Assembly (NCBI GenBank): GCA_018873225.1
Contig: JAEILZ010000005.1
Span: 248,001 to 312,000 of the forward strand
DNA from: [Phialemoniopsis] sp. UDSM-2020
Taxonomy: Eukaryota > Ascomycota > Sordariomycetes > Thyridiales > Thyridiaceae
DNA: 64,000 nucleotides
Direction: 5' to 3'
The position numbers were made by a program, and so were the translations under genes. Shown here piece by piece: positions 53,262-64,000 of the stretch. The notes beneath the pieces were generated by a model that saw only the letters and a program-made list of their open reading frames with translations, did not search any database and was not told where the DNA came from. Within the stretch, counting starts at the first letter, position 1, and each line of letters begins with the position of its first letter.

Positions 53262-55976
53262 CTATGTGACAGCAGGAAAGTTATCGAGCATCGTCATGTC
53301 AAAGTCGGCTTCCGCGCAATCAAACCAGAAGCCCGACGCCAAACCACCGTACTCCTCGTACGGATCGCGACTCCAGAGATTGTGGTCCAGCGCCTCCAGA
53401 CTCGGACCACCCGCAGCAATGTTTCCTCCTGACATTTGTGTCGGATGCGGCATGTGCGCATCCGACCGGCCCGCCGGGAAGGTGCCGATATTCCCACTGA
53501 ACGAAGCACTGAGAGGATCCCATGCTGTCGAAGCGGCGCTCGGATCAGCCCTGGCACCTTCCTCGTCCTCGTCGATCTCATCCTCGCTGTCCGTGTCCTG
53601 AGCGCCCTTCATCAGCAGCGCCTCGGTGCCCTGCATGGCGTACTCGGCCCAGTGCTCGAGCTTGGCGCGCATGATCATGATCTTGCGCGCCGACAGGCTC
53701 CAGATGCTCATCTCGCGGTTGCCGCGCGAGTCGAGCGGGCCGATGTTGAGGATCTCCTTGTCCACCTGGGCGAACCGCTTGCTCAGGCCCGCCAGGATGC
53801 CCGTGATGTCGAGTCCCAGCTCCGGCTGTGCCTGCAGCTGCGACTTGAGCGCCGCGATGGCGGCGGGCATGGCCGGGTCGGTCGACTCGCGCACGCTCGG
53901 GGACGCAGAGGTGGCGCTTGGCGAAGGCTGTACTGCGGCGATGAGTATCGCGTCTCCGGGCGTACGTGCACCTGACGCCGGGTTGTTCGCGCTGGGGTCA
54001 TTTGGTGCCGGGGTCTTGCCCGAGCCGGCCGGCGGGTCAACGGGGATGACGAGCTTGCTCCATCTGCTCAGCATGATGACGGAGTATATGAGCTGGCAGC
54101 ACATCGGCATGGGTAGCCATTGGTATGACGAGACCGAGATGGAAAAGAAATGGTCAAACCACGTGCGAAGTGCACCGTGTGACCGGTAGAATATGTCCAG
54201 TGCGGATGGCTGATGTGGATTCAGCGTTGTGATCGAGTCGGTGATCTTGTTCACGAGAGCGGAGTCGACGGTAGGGGGCTCGTATAAATGTAGTGCTGCG
54301 GTGTGTACGTGGCACATGAGGAATTCTGGACGAGCTTGTTAGTAAAAGAATCGAAAGTAGGGCGCACGCATCACTCACTGTTGTTCTTGAGGGACTTTGT
54401 CAACGAGCCCTGTATCCTGTCTAGTTCATGCTGGAAAGCGGACTGATAAGCCGACACTGGTGCTCTCGGTATCCCGGGCAGGTCCTCGCCTTCATCCTCT
54501 TGATTGATCCGCGATATCTTTTCGCTCAAGTGTTGCAGCTTGATGAGATGGACGAGAAAGAGATCTGTGTCGTATTCCTTGGAGTCTTCGAGCTCCTTTA
54601 AACATTGACCCATGTAACGCGAGAACCTCATGGGCTCTATCCTTCCGAAACCGAGAGATATTCTGCACAAGATCAGATACTTGACCCACCGCCCTGAGAG
54701 ATTGTGCAGACTTACATCGAATTCAAGTACCAGACTCCCAACAACGCTCGCCTCTCCGCATTGGTACGTGGCATCGGCTCGATCGGATCCATCACCATCA
54801 TCTTGGTCCGTTCTGGCATGATTGGGGGCTTATTGAATCCCAGGCTCCCTACCAGGCTGATGGCTAGGGCAATGAGGTTGTTCATCTGGGCGTGCATCAG
54901 ACAGTGGTGGTGATACCACCCCAGCACCACAATGAGACCCTGGAGCAAGTCCAATGACCGACCGGCTCGCATCAGCATGTCGTCGGAGAGAAACTCCATG
55001 CACTGAAACATCTGACCCTGCATCACCTGGCGGTTGTTGATCGACGCCACCATCTTGATGCACATGAAGAGGAATGGTCTCGTCGCGCGGAGCTGTTGCG
55101 GTATCGTTCCGGGGTGGATGACCACGAATGGAAAGAGAGGGCTCATGTGCTTTTGGAATCTCTCTACCATCACTTCGTCGGTCTCGGTGGGCTCGGGGTA
55201 TAGGCCGCTGTCTGGCCGGCAGATGCAGGTCGGCGGGGTGAACGACATGTAAGTCGACGGTATGTGGATGAAGCCATGTTTCTTGAGTGTCTCTTGCGAT
55301 ATGCCCGCGGGTAATTGGCTGCCAGGACTCTCTGTGGGCTGATTAACTTTAGTTCTCCCATTGTGTACACCGGGGTTGCTCACGGTTTTGAGAGGCACCG
55401 TCGGTTGCGACAGAGGAGCCGTGTGCCGAGTCTTCGTTCCCACTGGACCGTGGGGGAAGTTCGCCCGTCGCCTTGAGGAGATCTACTAGGCCATTGAGGC
55501 GTAGTTCTAGCTGAGCGGTCCTCCTACAAAGAGTGTCAGTTGGAGAGGGTCAGTCCAAGAGGGTTGTCGGGGTGGGGTGGCGGTCCGAGCTGCCAAGGCC
55601 GGGCTGCAGACGCCGCGGATCGGCATGCAGGGACGTCGGTCGGTGCGGTCGGGTTTGCTGCAAGAAACGGACGGTGCTCGAGACGCGGGACAATACTCAC
55701 GACGGCTTGCTAACACGCTTCTTCCGCGGCCGGTGGACCTGGCCGGTGCATTCTTTCGCTAATCTCTGACACCTGGGGAAAGGTCAATCACCGGCACGAG
55801 ACATATTGAGACAACGAAGATACAAGAGAAGGAGGGCGTATTTACCTGTCGCACTTCGAATCTTGGGCCTGATTGGAGCGTATACACTTGGCCTTGGCCG
55901 CCGCGCAGGGAGCACATGCCGCTCCCCATTTGGCCACGTTCTTTTGCCCATCCATAACGCCGTTTCTTGCCGTCAT
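53262..55976 (-). CDS. Zn2Cys6 transcription factor (second regulator)
   Basis: Six exons, 55976-55846, 55772-55701, 55523-55384, 55331-54716, 54662-54379 and 54325-53262, give 768 residues. The zinc cluster is split over two exons: C21-x2-C24-x6-C31-x10-C42-x2-C45-x6-C52, followed by the basic linker HRPRKKRVSKPS and a short coiled coil (AQLELRLNGLVDLLKATG). The regulatory region has MSPLFPFVVIHPGTIPQQLRATRPFL and WYLNSIISLGFGRI. A Pro/Ala/Ser-rich tail with an acidic run (DSEDEIDEDEEG) may activate transcription. The gap of ten between the third and fourth Cys is longer than usual but within the known range. It sits at the right edge of the oxidoreductase group and converges with the SDR. 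Confidence 0.88.
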
Positions 55977-56468
55977 ACAAGGGGGTGAGTCGAGCCGACA
56001 ATGAGACGAGGGAAAACACTCCGGCGGACTTTTCACGTCTGAAAGAGGATAAAAATGGGCGGATATCTCTCGTTCGTCTCCTGATAATTCGAGCACCGGA
56101 GCCGGAAAGATGCATCAAGTAACGGACTTTATTGAAATTCTCCGATCCCTGGAGGGTCAAGTCGGCGCAGCAGGCTAAGCCCTACGACATGATGACCTAA
56201 GCGCCCTTAAATCCGGGTAAATTTGCGTGAAATTAGCTCGTGCGGAGTTTTTCATAAATCCCGTCTCACCCGGATGAAGTCCGTATTTACTCCACTTCCA
56301 GGTAGTTAACCCATTTGACAGTCCCACCATCGACGACACTACGAAGTGCTTATTCTAATGCTGTCAAAATGCCACGCGTCATGACCTTCTTATTGCAGTT
56401 AGACAGTCGAGAGCTTATTTACAGTACAGGACTGCCAAAGCGCGCCAAGCAAATCTAAGCCTCAAATC
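55977..56468. other. Intergenic: upstream of the second Zn2Cys6 gene
   Basis: 492 bases between two minus-strand genes. Frames seen here are continuations of the Zn2Cys6 first exon without ATG and are not called. Confidence 0.5.
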
Positions 56469-58678
56469 TCATGTGTTGATGGCACTCAGATCGTTCTCGA
56501 ACCCTGTCACGAACATGTAGCCGAACTTGGCGGCCCTCTCGAACTTGTCAGCCAGCTCCCTCTCGCCCAGGACCCTGTAGGCCTCTGACGCGTGCTTGAG
56601 CGCGCTGACGACGTGGATGGTCATGAGCGAGTTTGCGCTCGTCTTGCCGTGGAACATGTCCTCGATGCTGTCGACCCGCTCCACCAGGAAGCCAAAGTTG
56701 CGCAGGATCTTCTTGGCGTACGCGACGACCTTGATGTGGTTCTTGCGGCCGCGGTGGGCTTCGAGGAGCCACATGGTAGGGAAGATGAGCGTGAGACGCG
56801 GCATGTCCCCGTATACCTCCTCTTCGTGCAGCTCTTCCAGCTGTCTGGCTAGCCTGTCAATGGTCCGGATCGCTGACTCTGGCACGAACTTGCCCGGCTC
56901 CTTGTGCTTGCTGGCGAGCTTGTCCACCTTGGCCAGGATCTGCTGACGACGCTTGTGGTTCGGAAGGGCAGACTTGGCCTCGGTTGAGCAAAGAGGGCAC
57001 ACACACTCGAACCCCCAGTTGGCTTTGAACTGCGCCTGCCGGACCGTGAGATCGGCCTTGATCGGAACATACAGCTGGAAGATCTCTTCGCCAGCAGAAA
57101 TATCGCGCACCGCGCGGCTGATGAGCATGTCGCCGACGAACGAGCGCATCGTGTTGGGCACGCAGTTGTGATTCATGTGCGACGCATGCGCCCAGACGCC
57201 CTTGGCCATCCGGCCCTCGTCGTGCGACTCGGGCTTGGTATTGTCGAACGTCGACAGCGGGCTGCTGAAGCAGTTGCGCAGGCGGATGCTCTCGAGCAGG
57301 AAGACGTCGACGACAGGGATACCGTCCACGATGCTACCCTCCAGCCCAGTCCGTGCGTAGTCGCCTCCGTAAAGGGGAAGGATGGTCTTGGCCAGCGAAG
57401 GGTTGTCGTACAGCTGCCGCGCCATCATGGCGTAGAGCGCGGCAGAAGCCCTGGCCGGCTCGTACTGGTTCGGCATGAGCGCCGCCTTTTCGCAAAACAC
57501 TAGCTCCCCCGCCCGGATGTCTCTTGCTGCAAAGATGCCGCGGCCGTGCAGCGGCGAGTCCGCGATCTTGGTGTTGCTGAGGAAGCTTGCAGCGTCGACG
57601 TGCACGTTCTGCTTGGTCACGCCTGCGATCATGTCGCGGAAGTCGTAGCCTCCCTCTTGCTCCTCTCTCACCCGCGCAAGGCAACGCTCATACTCCTTTT
57701 GCAGGTTGGGCGCCTTGGGGTTCTTCTCTAGTGCAGAGTCAAGGAACGACTTGCAGGACTGGTATTCGCAGAGGCCGTACGCGGCTTTAGATGCTGTAAA
57801 GTAGCATTTCCAGTCTGACTCTTCGCCAGTCCGGGATGCGAGCGCATCTTCCATCGCTGCGTCGTAGTGGCCTAGCATCAGGTTTGTTCCCGCTCGCTTG
57901 GCGAACACGCCTGCTCTTGCGGCAGTGTTGTCTTTGTCCATCCCTTCCAGTGCTTCGGAGTAACTTCGAGTAACGCATCAGTGTCTCTGTCTGAACTGAA
58001 GACCGTCTCCTGAGGTTTGAGCTTACCAGTACACGGCAGTCGGAAAGTCCCGCTGGATAAAGGCCGCATCACCAGTCGCCTTCCACTCGTCAGGTGACTT
58101 CGCCATTGCCTCCTCAACACCCCGTCTCAGTACTTCAGGGATGATGGGATCATTGAATCTCAGAAGGAGCACGTCCGAAGGGTGGTCGACACAGATCATA
58201 AAGTCATTCTCGCCATTGAGCTTGTAGTACGGCTCCTTGACGGCGACGATGCAGCCTTCTGGTGGGTTCGAGAGGATAGAGGTGTCGCTGTGGTTGTAAA
58301 TGGCCAGCTTGTCCACATTTCCGTGCTCATCTTCAACGACTGTCACTGCACCTGCGCCTCGGTATGGAGGCGCGATGGTGCGCACGATGATGCCCCGGCC
58401 TCGATGGTGGACCTCAACCTTGAGCTCACTGAGAGGGATCTGCCCTCCGCAATTAGTTTATGTGCCATCGCGATTTGATCGTGCATCTTTACCCATTCGA
58501 GGTCCCGTATTGATTTCGTTGACGCAGCGTAAGCCTCCTGGAGATGAGGCTGCTTCACTGGTCGGACGCCTGGGGCCTGGACATGCTGCTGCGAGTTGAC
58601 ATGGGTTTGATGGGTCTTGAGCAGCGTGGTCTTGAGGGTCTTGCTTGGAGGCACCGTGCCAATCAGTTTGTTAGCCAT
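56469..58678 (-). CDS. SET domain protein with TPR-like N-terminal region
   Basis: Exons 58678-58493, 58439-58027 and 57963-56469 give 697 residues. The first intron was found by its GTAAAG donor, CTAAT branch and GGCAG acceptor; it restores IPLSELKVEVHHRGRG. The N-terminal part has the block HHRGRGIIVRTIAPPYRG and EPYYKLNGENDFMICVDHPSD, then a TPR-like helical segment (AVYCYSEALEG...AKRAGTNLMLGHYDAAMEDALAS). The SET domain begins at HGRGIFAARDIRAGELVFCEKAAL and has ASHMNHNCVPNTMRSF with the AdoMet-binding N-H-N-C, then GEEIFQLYVPI and the post-SET CVCPLC. SET proteins methylate lysines on histones or other proteins. A MYND finger is not seen, so it is not a complete SMYD protein. Confidence 0.9.
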
Positions 58679-59476
58679 GATCGAGTCGGAAAGAATATAT
58701 AATCAACACCACCTGGCTTGACGAGTTGATACGACGATAGTGGTGATATGATTTTGAAGTAGACGCGACAGCACAAGTGGCCACTTGGACGACGAAAGAC
58801 CCCTCCTACACAGAAATGAAAGATCGACGCCAAGCCAGCTTGCAATGTGGCATTTCGGAACCGAAAGAGCCGCATCTTAATTACAATGTGTCTGGGGTAG
58901 AAATCGCGGGTGGCGAGATTAGCCTGTTGCCGAGCGCGAACGATCATTTGAGGCTGGTGCTGATGGTCAGTGAGCCTCGAGGCTCTCGCGGAGCTTCAAT
59001 CGGCTAGGAGAGCTAGGACAGAGAAGAGATTGACCGGAGCTACCGTGAGGTACTGCATTGCGCGTGAACCTTAGATCATGTTTGTGTAAGCCGACGGGGA
59101 AGTATTGGGGCTGAAGCTGAAAATGGTGTGTTGAATGTTTGGCCAGCAATGGGAAAGTACTTGTTTGAGTTTTTTGGAACCAGAGTTCAAGGACTCCGGC
59201 GCCACCGTTGAAAGAGCAAAGGTTTAATGGGCTTTCGATCAATTCAAATTCTTAATCCTGTTCATTCTCTGCTGCAAATTCTCCATCATCCTAAAGAAAC
59301 ATCACCACCCATCATTTTTAGTGGTGAACACCTCGTCGTCATCGAGAGCGGCGAAACTTGTCCAGGCAGGTATACGCCAACAGTACCCTCCACGTCTCAG
59401 TTCATAGACAAACACGACTGACATCACAGATTCTGAGGTACCTACTTCCCTCCAAAAAATCACCCGACAGCTCAGT
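58679..59476. other. Divergent upstream region
   Basis: About 800 bases between the SET gene (-) and the small membrane protein (+). Both promoters lie here. No further gene is supported. Confidence 0.5.
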
Positions 59477-59902
59477 ATGGCGTGGGCCAGTCTCAACAAC
59501 GTTGCCACCATCGTCAGATCCTACTTCGGTCCTGCCATTGTCGACGGTGAATTGAATCCGGTCCACGTCACGTTCGGATCCCGTGCATACTCGATCCAGT
59601 CGCACATTCTGCGCATCCCAGACGCATTCGGCCTCTTTGCTCCGGGGCCAGCCAGACTTCAAGCAGTGGACAGCGCAAGTTTTGGGTTAATGATCGTCGG
59701 TCTCGTCTGCTTGAATATTTACGGCATGTTCTGTGCGCGGATATTGCGTCAGCGAGGATATCGCACGGGCTTATGGATGGTGGCAATGGCGGTATCTACA
59801 TGTGCATTGGCGGCGTCGATGCGGATGATCGCATGCTACACCCACATACTGGACAAACATCAGGCATCACTTGAGCATGTCAAGATCGGTAGCAGCAGCT
59901 GA
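59477..59902 (+). CDS. Small integral membrane protein, unknown
   Basis: A single-exon frame of 141 residues starting MAWASLNNVATIVRSYFGP. The N-terminal half is amphipathic. Two membrane segments follow: FGLMIVGLVCLNIYGMFCARIL, and WMVAMAVSTCALAASMRMIAC, with RQRGYRTG between. The C terminus is hydrophilic (HILDKHQASLEHVKIGSSS). Short proteins of this build occur singly or in biosynthetic gene groups in fungi, often under DUF names, but I cannot place it in a family. No intron is needed. It is not overlapped by a better frame. Confidence 0.6.
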   Translation: MAWASLNNVATIVRSYFGPAIVDGELNPVHVTFGSRAYSIQSHILRIPDAFGLFAPGPARLQAVDSASFGLMIVGLVCLNIYGMFCARILRQRGYRTGLWMVAMAVSTCALAASMRMIACYTHILDKHQASLEHVKIGSSS

Positions 59903-61191
59903 AAGAAGTCTAAGAGATAGACAGTGTGAAAGCATTCAGATTTCATTCATCTCTGATCTCGGCCTGTGTTAGATCTGCACTGACAGTGGTCCCTTCATCT
60001 TTCGGAACCTAGATGTCAATTTGATTGAATGATCTTACCTACTTGCCGTATACGCTGCAAATTTTGCAATCAATCCCGGTAGGACCCTACAAGTTGAGAG
60101 CTTAACGAAGCTAGCGGTGAGTAAGATTTGATCAGGACAGTGTGTTCCACCCTACCACTATCAGTCCAGGATAAAGAATGTTGAGTTTTTTGTGTCTGTC
60201 TTAATGAGGCAGTATGCTAAAAACAAAATCTTGAATAGATTCACCTGAATGATGTTTAATGTCGTCTAGAGGACGAAGACGTCAGTTGCAACGACTAGCG
60301 GGCTTGAAATGGGCAGAGGGCCCGGGAGAGGGGGGTAGAATGAAAAAAAAAAACGCAAAGGTAAAAAGTGAGGAAAGAAGAATCGAAATCGGTCAGTCGA
60401 CAGAGGGTGGGGGAATGGGGATTGAAGATTTGAGAGAGGTAAGTGAAATGCTTCAAATTGTGTCATGAAAGATCGTCACGTAAGTCGTTTATCCGTTTCT
60501 TTTTGTGTTCTCGTTTTCGTCTTTTTTTTGTTCGTTTTTTTGCGTTGTTTCGATTTTTTTGTGCTTCGTATTTTACCGATATCTGGGTATTTCGTCCCTG
60601 TTCTTCCTTGTTTCTGTTCCTTCGCATTCCAATACCCGTAGGTAGCGCGATCATCAAAGAACCAAGCGACACATAGCCTCACTTGACAAGTGACCTTCGA
60701 TATCGCATTTGCTTTCGCTTTCGAGTGGCACCGCTTGCCGTAATTTGTGGAACGATCTCGGTGACGGAACCAACGAAGTGTGGTCATCAGACCAGTCTTT
60801 CGGTGTTGAATACCATCCCGAGATCCGGTTCCTCGAAGAAAAGAATGTGGGACTACCAAGCCTAATAGCCAGGCCCTTCAAGGTGAAGAGTCCGTCTTCG
60901 ATGCCGTATAGGACTCCTTTGGTTGTTTTGGTTCAAACAACTCAACATGAGGGGCTGGAGTCAGGAACTCAATGCTCTATCCTGAGCATTTGATGCAGAG
61001 AATGCGATTGCAATCTCAGCAATGCCTTCAAGATAAGCACCCACGCCGGAGAGCGGTTCGTCGACTGAACGAAGGGAGACGGTGAGGTGCACGCTCCAGC
61101 GTAGAAGCGTTTTTTCCTGTCTTAATTCAAATATGCTGGTAGGGGTAAGGGCTTTTTCCCAGCACTCAAAACGGTGTTTCGCCCGAGTCTT
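59903..61191. other. Intergenic with low-complexity purine and T-rich tracts
   Basis: About 1.3 kb with no supported gene. From 60309 to 60440 the plus strand is G/A-rich (GGGAGAGGGGGG-like and an 11-A run at 60343-60353), and 60500-60570 is T-rich. Frames here are low complexity (FFF, KKK) and are not called. Confidence 0.45.
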
Positions 61192-61939
61192 TCACTCATA
61201 GAGTTGATTCGTCATGGTGTCTGCACGCCGGCCCTTCTGGGTGCGGCATGTTCTCAAGTGTCCCAAATGGTCATGTTTGTCAAGAGAGGTGTGGTTGCCA
61301 CAACCGCAAGCATAAGCTTGGGCTACCTTGTGACAATTCTTGACGTGCCTGACGTAGTTGTCTTTGCGCGCTGTTGAAAAGCGCCCGCACGCACATCGAA
61401 ATCCATCGGACTGGTCCTGATTGTGCGTTCTGCTGTTGTAGTGGCGATCCAGGTCTCTTCGATCTGGGAAGTGTTTATTGTCGCACCCTCGCTCACATTT
61501 GAAGCGGTGTTTTTGGTGCATGTGACGACTTGTTGAAGATTAGTCCTCAGGTACAAGAAACCGAGGTCACAAGAGTATGAGCTTACTTGAGAGACTGTTG
61601 GTTGGTAAACAGCTTGCCACAGACATTGCAGCTTGCTCTAGGAGCTCGTGCCAGGTAGGGCCTATCGCTTGCAGGCCTTGTAGGCGACGGAGTGTCCCCT
61701 TCTGGCAAGGATACAGTTGCAGAGCTCTCCTTGATCGTACTAGGGGTGGGCCTAGCGCTAGACGGGCCGACGCTTGATGGGGACGTCATGATGGGGATTT
61801 GAGACTGAGATGAGGGTGGTGAACCAAGATTGTAGTGAAAGGCTGGAGTGAAAACGGTACCGGGGTTGTTGTTATTGAGATCGCATCCTACGATAGTAGT
61901 TGTGGCCTCGCAGTTGTCCGAGAGTCGGGTTTGTTGCAT
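61192..61939 (-). CDS. C2H2 zinc-finger protein, 5' end uncertain
   Basis: Exons 61939-61587 and 61528-61192 give at least 229 residues, starting at the first ATG of the frame (MQQTRLSDN). The same frame is open further upstream to about 62160 without any ATG, so an additional 5' exon is likely. A Ser/Pro/Thr-rich region (SPSSVGPSSARPTPSTI, then GDTPSPTRPASDR) comes before the fingers. Finger 1 is CNVCGKLFTNQQSLNRHMHQKH, with the intron falling inside it. Further Cys/His pairs follow: CERGCDNKHFPDRRDLDRH, then CACGRFSTARKDNYVRHVKNCH and CGCGNHTSLDKHDHLGHLRTC. The C-terminal fingers have CGC-type spacings. Likely a nuclear DNA-binding protein; no target is known. Confidence 0.75.
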
Positions 61940-62883
61940 GAGATGGGAAGGATCAATGGTTTCAGATTCGCTAGACGCCCAGTCGAGGTAGGTGTGAGTT
62001 GCACCGTCGACCACGATCCCAACAAACGGCTCTTCGTAGACATCAACCCCATGATAATCGGATCGAAAGCAAGTGACATCGTGTCCTTGTTGTGAGGTAT
62101 GCTCGCTACCTGTTAAGTGACGATCATGTTGGCTTCTCAGAATGAAGCCGACGCGGGGTTTCTAGCCCCGCAGCTGGGCACCGAGTAGCTGATTGCGTTT
62201 GAATCGTATATGATCTTTGAACGGAGTAACGACACGATTCTCAAGGTAGGCGTGTCAACGTAGTGGCCTCAGACTCCCGCGTGAGTCTGCCCCCCTACGC
62301 CATCCACACGAGAAAGCTACCCTAGTCGGCATGTAGATGAGGGAAGGATTTGACCGGAAGCTCATCAACTCTTATATGTATTTCACAATGATTTATATTG
62401 AGAAATTGGTATGAACAGATGGTTCTTCTTGGCATCATCAGTTGTTGGCCGCCTCAAATCCGTGCATCATTCGAAAAGGGGGGAAGAGAAAGTCTAAGCG
62501 CCGCCCGGCTATCTGGCTTACGCGCGACATCCCACCAGCGACGGGCTGTGCTGCAGAAGTTGCTGCATGTGAGAACACTTTTAGAACTGCAGCATGGGGG
62601 ACGTTGTAATGATTGGTTGCTTAAAATAGGTCACTCCCGTTAAAGGTTTAGGGGAAAAGGTGCCACTGCCTTGATGGGGAATCAGGCTGCCCAACCACAT
62701 CTGATATATCTACGCCACTCTATGAAAGCTGGCCTATGAACTCACGGCGCTTGAGTAATGTGGGCTAGAGACTTGAGGCCGGCGTTAGCCACCACTAGTT
62801 ACAGTCCGTTGCTGCGGAGTTGTTTGACATCTGGACTCCGAAAACTTTGTCATATTGGCACTTGTTCAATGCGTGCATAATAT
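61940..62883. other. Intergenic: possible missing 5' exon of the C2H2 gene
   Basis: Upstream side of the C2H2 gene (minus strand) and 3' flank of the TPR gene. An acceptor-like CTTAACAG sits near 62110-62117 and could start the open stretch before 61939, but no ATG-bearing exon was found. No other gene is seen. Confidence 0.4.
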
Positions 62884-64000
62884 CTATATGCGTGGGCCAG
62901 CAATTCTCGACGAACACGAGCCCGACTTGCCATCCCTTCTTTTAGACCCGGACGCAACGGTCTTACCCCTTCTGCAGAAACAAGACGATTCGATCTTGAT
63001 GTCCGCGATAGACAAAGCCTTGTCGAGACGCACCTTGACGTCATCAGCCTCCTGCCTTCTACCCAGCCTGATCAAACACTCGTGGTATCCATGCAGCGCC
63101 CACACATTATCTTCGTGTCGCAGCTGACGCGGAAGCTGCGCCCCTGTCTTTGGGTCTGGCAGGCCCAAGTCTAGAGCATACTCAGTGGCCGCCTCATCTA
63201 CGCGGCCTTGCTCCAATAGCAGAGCACCAAGGGCATGCCGAGGCGGCTGCATCCAGGCCCAGGGTTCTTCGTACGGCAGGATATCAGACTTGTCGCCTGA
63301 CCGGCGCAGCAGGGCGAATGCGGTCTCAAAGTCACGCTTCCGGTAGGCGATCTCGCCGTCCAGCATGTCGGACGCGATCTTCATGATGTCGACACACTTG
63401 TTGTGCAGGTGTGTGCGCGACTCGGGCACCTTCTTGACCGCCTCATGGAACAGCTCGCGCTCCGCGTCCGCCTCGGCGATGTTTCCCAGGGCCGCGTGGG
63501 CGATGCCCTTGGCGTAGTGCGTCATGGCGTAGGTCACGCAGTAGAGCTCCGGGTTCTTGGGCAAGGGTAGAGCGACGAGGTCCTCCCAGCGGCCGAAGCG
63601 GATGTAGATGTGCAGGCGCAGGGTGCAAAAGGCCTCTAGCCAGTTGGCCATGCTCGGCTCACCCGTGAGCAGGAGCTCGTCGCTGATCGAGTCCTCGAGC
63701 TTCTTGCACGTGTCGACGGCGACCCTGTACTGGCCCGCGAACATGGCGGCGTAGACGAGGAAGTGGTAGTCGTGGAAGCGGTAGACGGTGTAGAAGTTGA
63801 GGTCGCCGTTCCGGTGCGCGTACTTTTCGTTGGCTGCCGCGGCTTCGGTGTTGCAGTTGACGGCTTCTTGGTAGTTGCCGCAAAGGATGTGGAGGTGCGA
63901 TGGCATGTGGTGGAGGTGGCCGGCATCCGGCACCATGCCCCGAAGACGATCCGCGACCTTGACGGCGACTTCCGGTGTGGGAGACATCTCCATGAGGTGG
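62884..64000 (-). CDS. TPR-like repeat protein, 5'-truncated by the window edge
   Basis: The frame is open to the last base of the window; the codons before the visible ATG read HL, so the gene continues beyond 64000. About 371 residues are seen, to a TAG at 62886-62884. It is helical throughout, with repeat-like units such as GHLHHMPSHLHILCGNYQEA, NWLEAFCTLRLHIYIRFGRW and GIAHAALGNIAEADAE, the look of tetratricopeptide repeats. HHMPSH followed by a G-Y-EA repeat unit recalls bacterial and fungal TPR proteins of unknown function. No membrane segment is visible in this part. The C-terminal tail (SSCFCRRGKTVASGSKRR) is basic and may be variable. Confidence 0.8.
   Translation of the reverse strand, partial: HLMEMSPTPEVAVKVADRLRGMVPDAGHLHHMPSHLHILCGNYQEAVNCNTEAAAANEKYAHRNGDLNFYTVYRFHDYHFLVYAAMFAGQYRVAVDTCKKLEDSISDELLLTGEPSMANWLEAFCTLRLHIYIRFGRWEDLVALPLPKNPELYCVTYAMTHYAKGIAHAALGNIAEADAERELFHEAVKKVPESRTHLHNKCVDIMKIASDMLDGEIAYRKRDFETAFALLRRSGDKSDILPYEEPWAWMQPPRHALGALLLEQGRVDEAATEYALDLGLPDPKTGAQLPRQLRHEDNVWALHGYHECLIRLGRRQEADDVKVRLDKALSIADIKIESSCFCRRGKTVASGSKRRDGKSGSCSSRIAGPRI

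Noticed and set aside
1..64000. CRISPR arrays, insertion sequences, riboswitches
   Set aside because: The sequence is eukaryotic nuclear DNA; no direct-repeat array or transposase frame was seen.

Overview
This window is nuclear DNA of a filamentous ascomycete (Pezizomycotina, most likely Sordariomycetes). The evidence is short introns of about 50-250 bases with GT..AG ends and CTAAC-like branch sites, three Zn2Cys6 regulators, a CE15 plant-cell-wall esterase, a TRI12-type MFS pump, an OCH1-like GT32 enzyme and a HAK potassium transporter. Genes lie on both strands with no operons. I rebuilt the exon structures by hand: each model keeps phase across every junction and ends in a stop codon.

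Layout. 0-6 kb: a 5'-truncated conserved fungal protein (+), a ZIP zinc transporter (-) and a secreted glucuronoyl esterase (-). 6.7-8.8 kb: a tandem pair of unrecognised paralogs (-). 8.8-11.9 kb: a gene-poor stretch. 11.9-17.8 kb: a GT32 mannosyltransferase-like gene (+), a tRNA-like/SINE-like element near 14.8-15.1 kb and a HAK-type K+ transporter (-). 19.0-21.6 kb: a second tandem pair of unrecognised paralogs (-), three exons each, one with a probable GC-AG intron. 23.1-27.6 kb: a TRI12-like MFS pump and a secreted beta-lactamase-fold serine hydrolase (+).

27.8-34.3 kb is a conserved housekeeping block: a mitochondrial membrane protein, a Vps3844-type protein, the spliceosome-disassembly factor NTR2 divergent from snRNP SmG, and a small Cdc25/rhodanese phosphatase. 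From 35 kb the content is accessory: a four-exon small cysteine-rich secreted protein, a frameshifted gene relic, an AflR-like regulator, a GPI-anchor-like secreted protein, a patatin-like lipase and an orphan protein. From 46.4 to 56.0 kb lies a compact group of two Zn2Cys6 regulators flanking three oxidoreductases (zinc ADH, MDR enoyl-reductase-like, SDR). The window closes with a SET-TPR protein, a small membrane protein, a C2H2 zinc-finger protein and a truncated TPR-like protein.

The best candidates for undescribed biology are the two unrecognised tandem paralog pairs, the small cysteine-rich secreted protein and the regulator-oxidoreductase group. The housekeeping block suggests co-regulation of splicing factors, because NTR2 and SmG share about 260 bases of upstream DNA.
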